Of a DNA stretch of 13,998 bases, positions 13,329 to 13,998 are shown piece by piece. This DNA is from Actinomycetota bacterium. GTDB taxonomy: Bacteria; Actinomycetota; Acidimicrobiia; Acidimicrobiales; SZUA-35. Numbering within the stretch: the stretch's first letter is position 1; the number at the start of each line of letters is the position of its first letter. The stretch is taken from assembly GCA_027730885.1 (NCBI GenBank), contig JAQCHM010000041.1, positions 1 through 13,998 on the forward strand. Direction: 5' to 3'. Below the pieces are notes generated by a model that worked only from the letters and a program-made list of their open reading frames with translations, was not told the DNA's origin and did no database searches. The translations under genes were made by a program, and so were the position numbers.

Positions 13329-13998
13329 TCATCCTTCGTAGGAATCGACACCGGCGAGCACGGTGTCGCGGTCGAGGGGCGTCGGGATGCCTTCGTGGCT
13401 GTCGGCGGCCATCGCGCCCTCAGGGCCAAGGCCGGTCCAGGTCACCGACAGCTCGCCGAACATCTGCGACTGCTCGATCTCGACCATGCCTTGCTTGAAC
13501 AACTCGAGCACCGCCAGGAAACGTACGACGACCTCGAGCCGATCGGTGATGCCGGACACGATCCGACGAAATGAGGTCGGGCCTGAGCGGGGTAGGGCGT
13601 CGAGGAGTTCGGCAATGGCGTCGTTGACGCTGGCGGTCACGATGGTCAGATGGCCGAGCGACACCTGGGGAAGCGGCTTCTCCTTCGCCACTCGCAGGAA
13701 GGCTCGGCGAAGATCCTCGGGTTTGACCCCTGAGAGCAGGTCGGGCGAGAGTTCGAGGTACGGCTCTTCCAGACCGACGCGGCGCGGCATGCTGAGCGAC
13801 GCATGTACGGCGAGCTGGTCGATGACCTTGGCCGCGTCCTTGAAGGTCTTGCATTCGAGGAGCCGACTGAGCAGCAGATCACGTTCCTCCCACAACCCGA
13901 GCTCCTCGTCGAGGTCGACGCCTCCGTCGACCGGCAGGAGTCGCCGGCACTTGAGTTCGACCAACGTGGCCGCGATCAGCAGGAACTCGGTGGCGACG
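13329..13998 (-). CDS. scpA: Segregation and condensation protein A (kleisin), 5' end outside the window
   Basis: The last 222 residues or so of ScpA; the frame runs open off the right edge. The first visible residues, ATEFLLIAATLVELKCRRLLP, match the helix after the N-terminal SMC-binding domain of other ScpA proteins, so perhaps 50-90 residues are missing. The middle is a variable acidic linker, and the C-terminal winged helix includes VVVRFLAVLELFKQGMVEIEQ and FGELSVTWTG, which contacts the SMC head. A TTG at 13964 is inside this conserved helix and is not the start. The gene heads the operon within the window; promoter and first codons lie to the right. Confidence 0.93.
   Translation of the reverse strand, partial: VATEFLLIAATLVELKCRRLLPVDGGVDLDEELGLWEERDLLLSRLLECKTFKDAAKVIDQLAVHASLSMPRRVGLEEPYLELSPDLLSGVKPEDLRRAFLRVAKEKPLPQVSLGHLTIVTASVNDAIAELLDALPRSGPTSFRRIVSGITDRLEVVVRFLAVLELFKQGMVEIEQSQMFGELSVTWTGLGPEGAMAADSHEGIPTPLDRDTVLAGVDSYEG

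Noticed and set aside
1..13998. Mobile elements, CRISPR arrays, defence systems or biosynthetic clusters
   Set aside because: I found no transposase, integrase, direct-repeat array or toxin-antitoxin-like pair; nearly all sequence is accounted for by tightly packed metabolic and housekeeping genes.

Overview
The window is GC-rich, gene-dense chromosomal DNA with many GTG and TTG starts. The gene order scpA-scpB-rluB-aroH-tyrA-cmk-plsC, with der and ispH close by, is a core arrangement I associate with Actinobacteria. An Acidimicrobiia-like lineage is my best guess, but it rests on gene order and protein flavour, not on a marker gene. I see no rRNA, tRNA, CRISPR array, insertion sequence or phage gene.

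Right part (about 8964-13998, minus strand). One tight run of seven genes is read right to left: scpA (its 5' end lies beyond the window), scpB, rluB, aroH-type chorismate mutase, tyrA with an ACT domain, cmk, and a PlsC-type acyltransferase. Spacing is -4 to about +11 bases, so this is almost certainly one operon. It covers chromosome condensation (ScpAB), rRNA pseudouridylation, the steps from chorismate towards tyrosine, CMP phosphorylation and phospholipid acylation. A plausible hairpin separates its end from the convergent ispH.

Middle (about 4070-8918). ispH (last step of the MEP isoprenoid pathway) is the only plus-strand gene. It diverges from a PDZ/radical-SAM protein of the DUF512 family. 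Only 40 bases separate the two start codons and neither gene has a visible Shine-Dalgarno sequence, so both may be leaderless. The DUF512 gene overlaps der (a double-domain ribosome-assembly GTPase) by four bases. der is followed after 10 bases by a membrane-anchored PP2C/SpoIIE-type phosphatase.

Left part (about 31-4051). A catabolic-looking molybdenum hydroxylase operon runs in M-S-L order: FAD subunit, 2Fe-2S subunit, molybdopterin subunit. It is followed by a small MoaD/ThiS-like protein ending in Gly-Gly. A candidate promoter lies upstream of the FAD subunit and a strong strand-specific hairpin follows the MoaD-like gene. The active-site loop of the large subunit is not that of form I CO dehydrogenase, so the substrate is unknown. 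This is the only accessory-looking module here.

Most of the window is ordinary core genome. The points worth a second look are the MoaD-like protein attached to the hydroxylase operon, the overlapping divergent promoter region, the DUF512-der pair, and a few active-site substitutions (AroH Tyr to Phe; PlsC FPEGTR to FAESTR).
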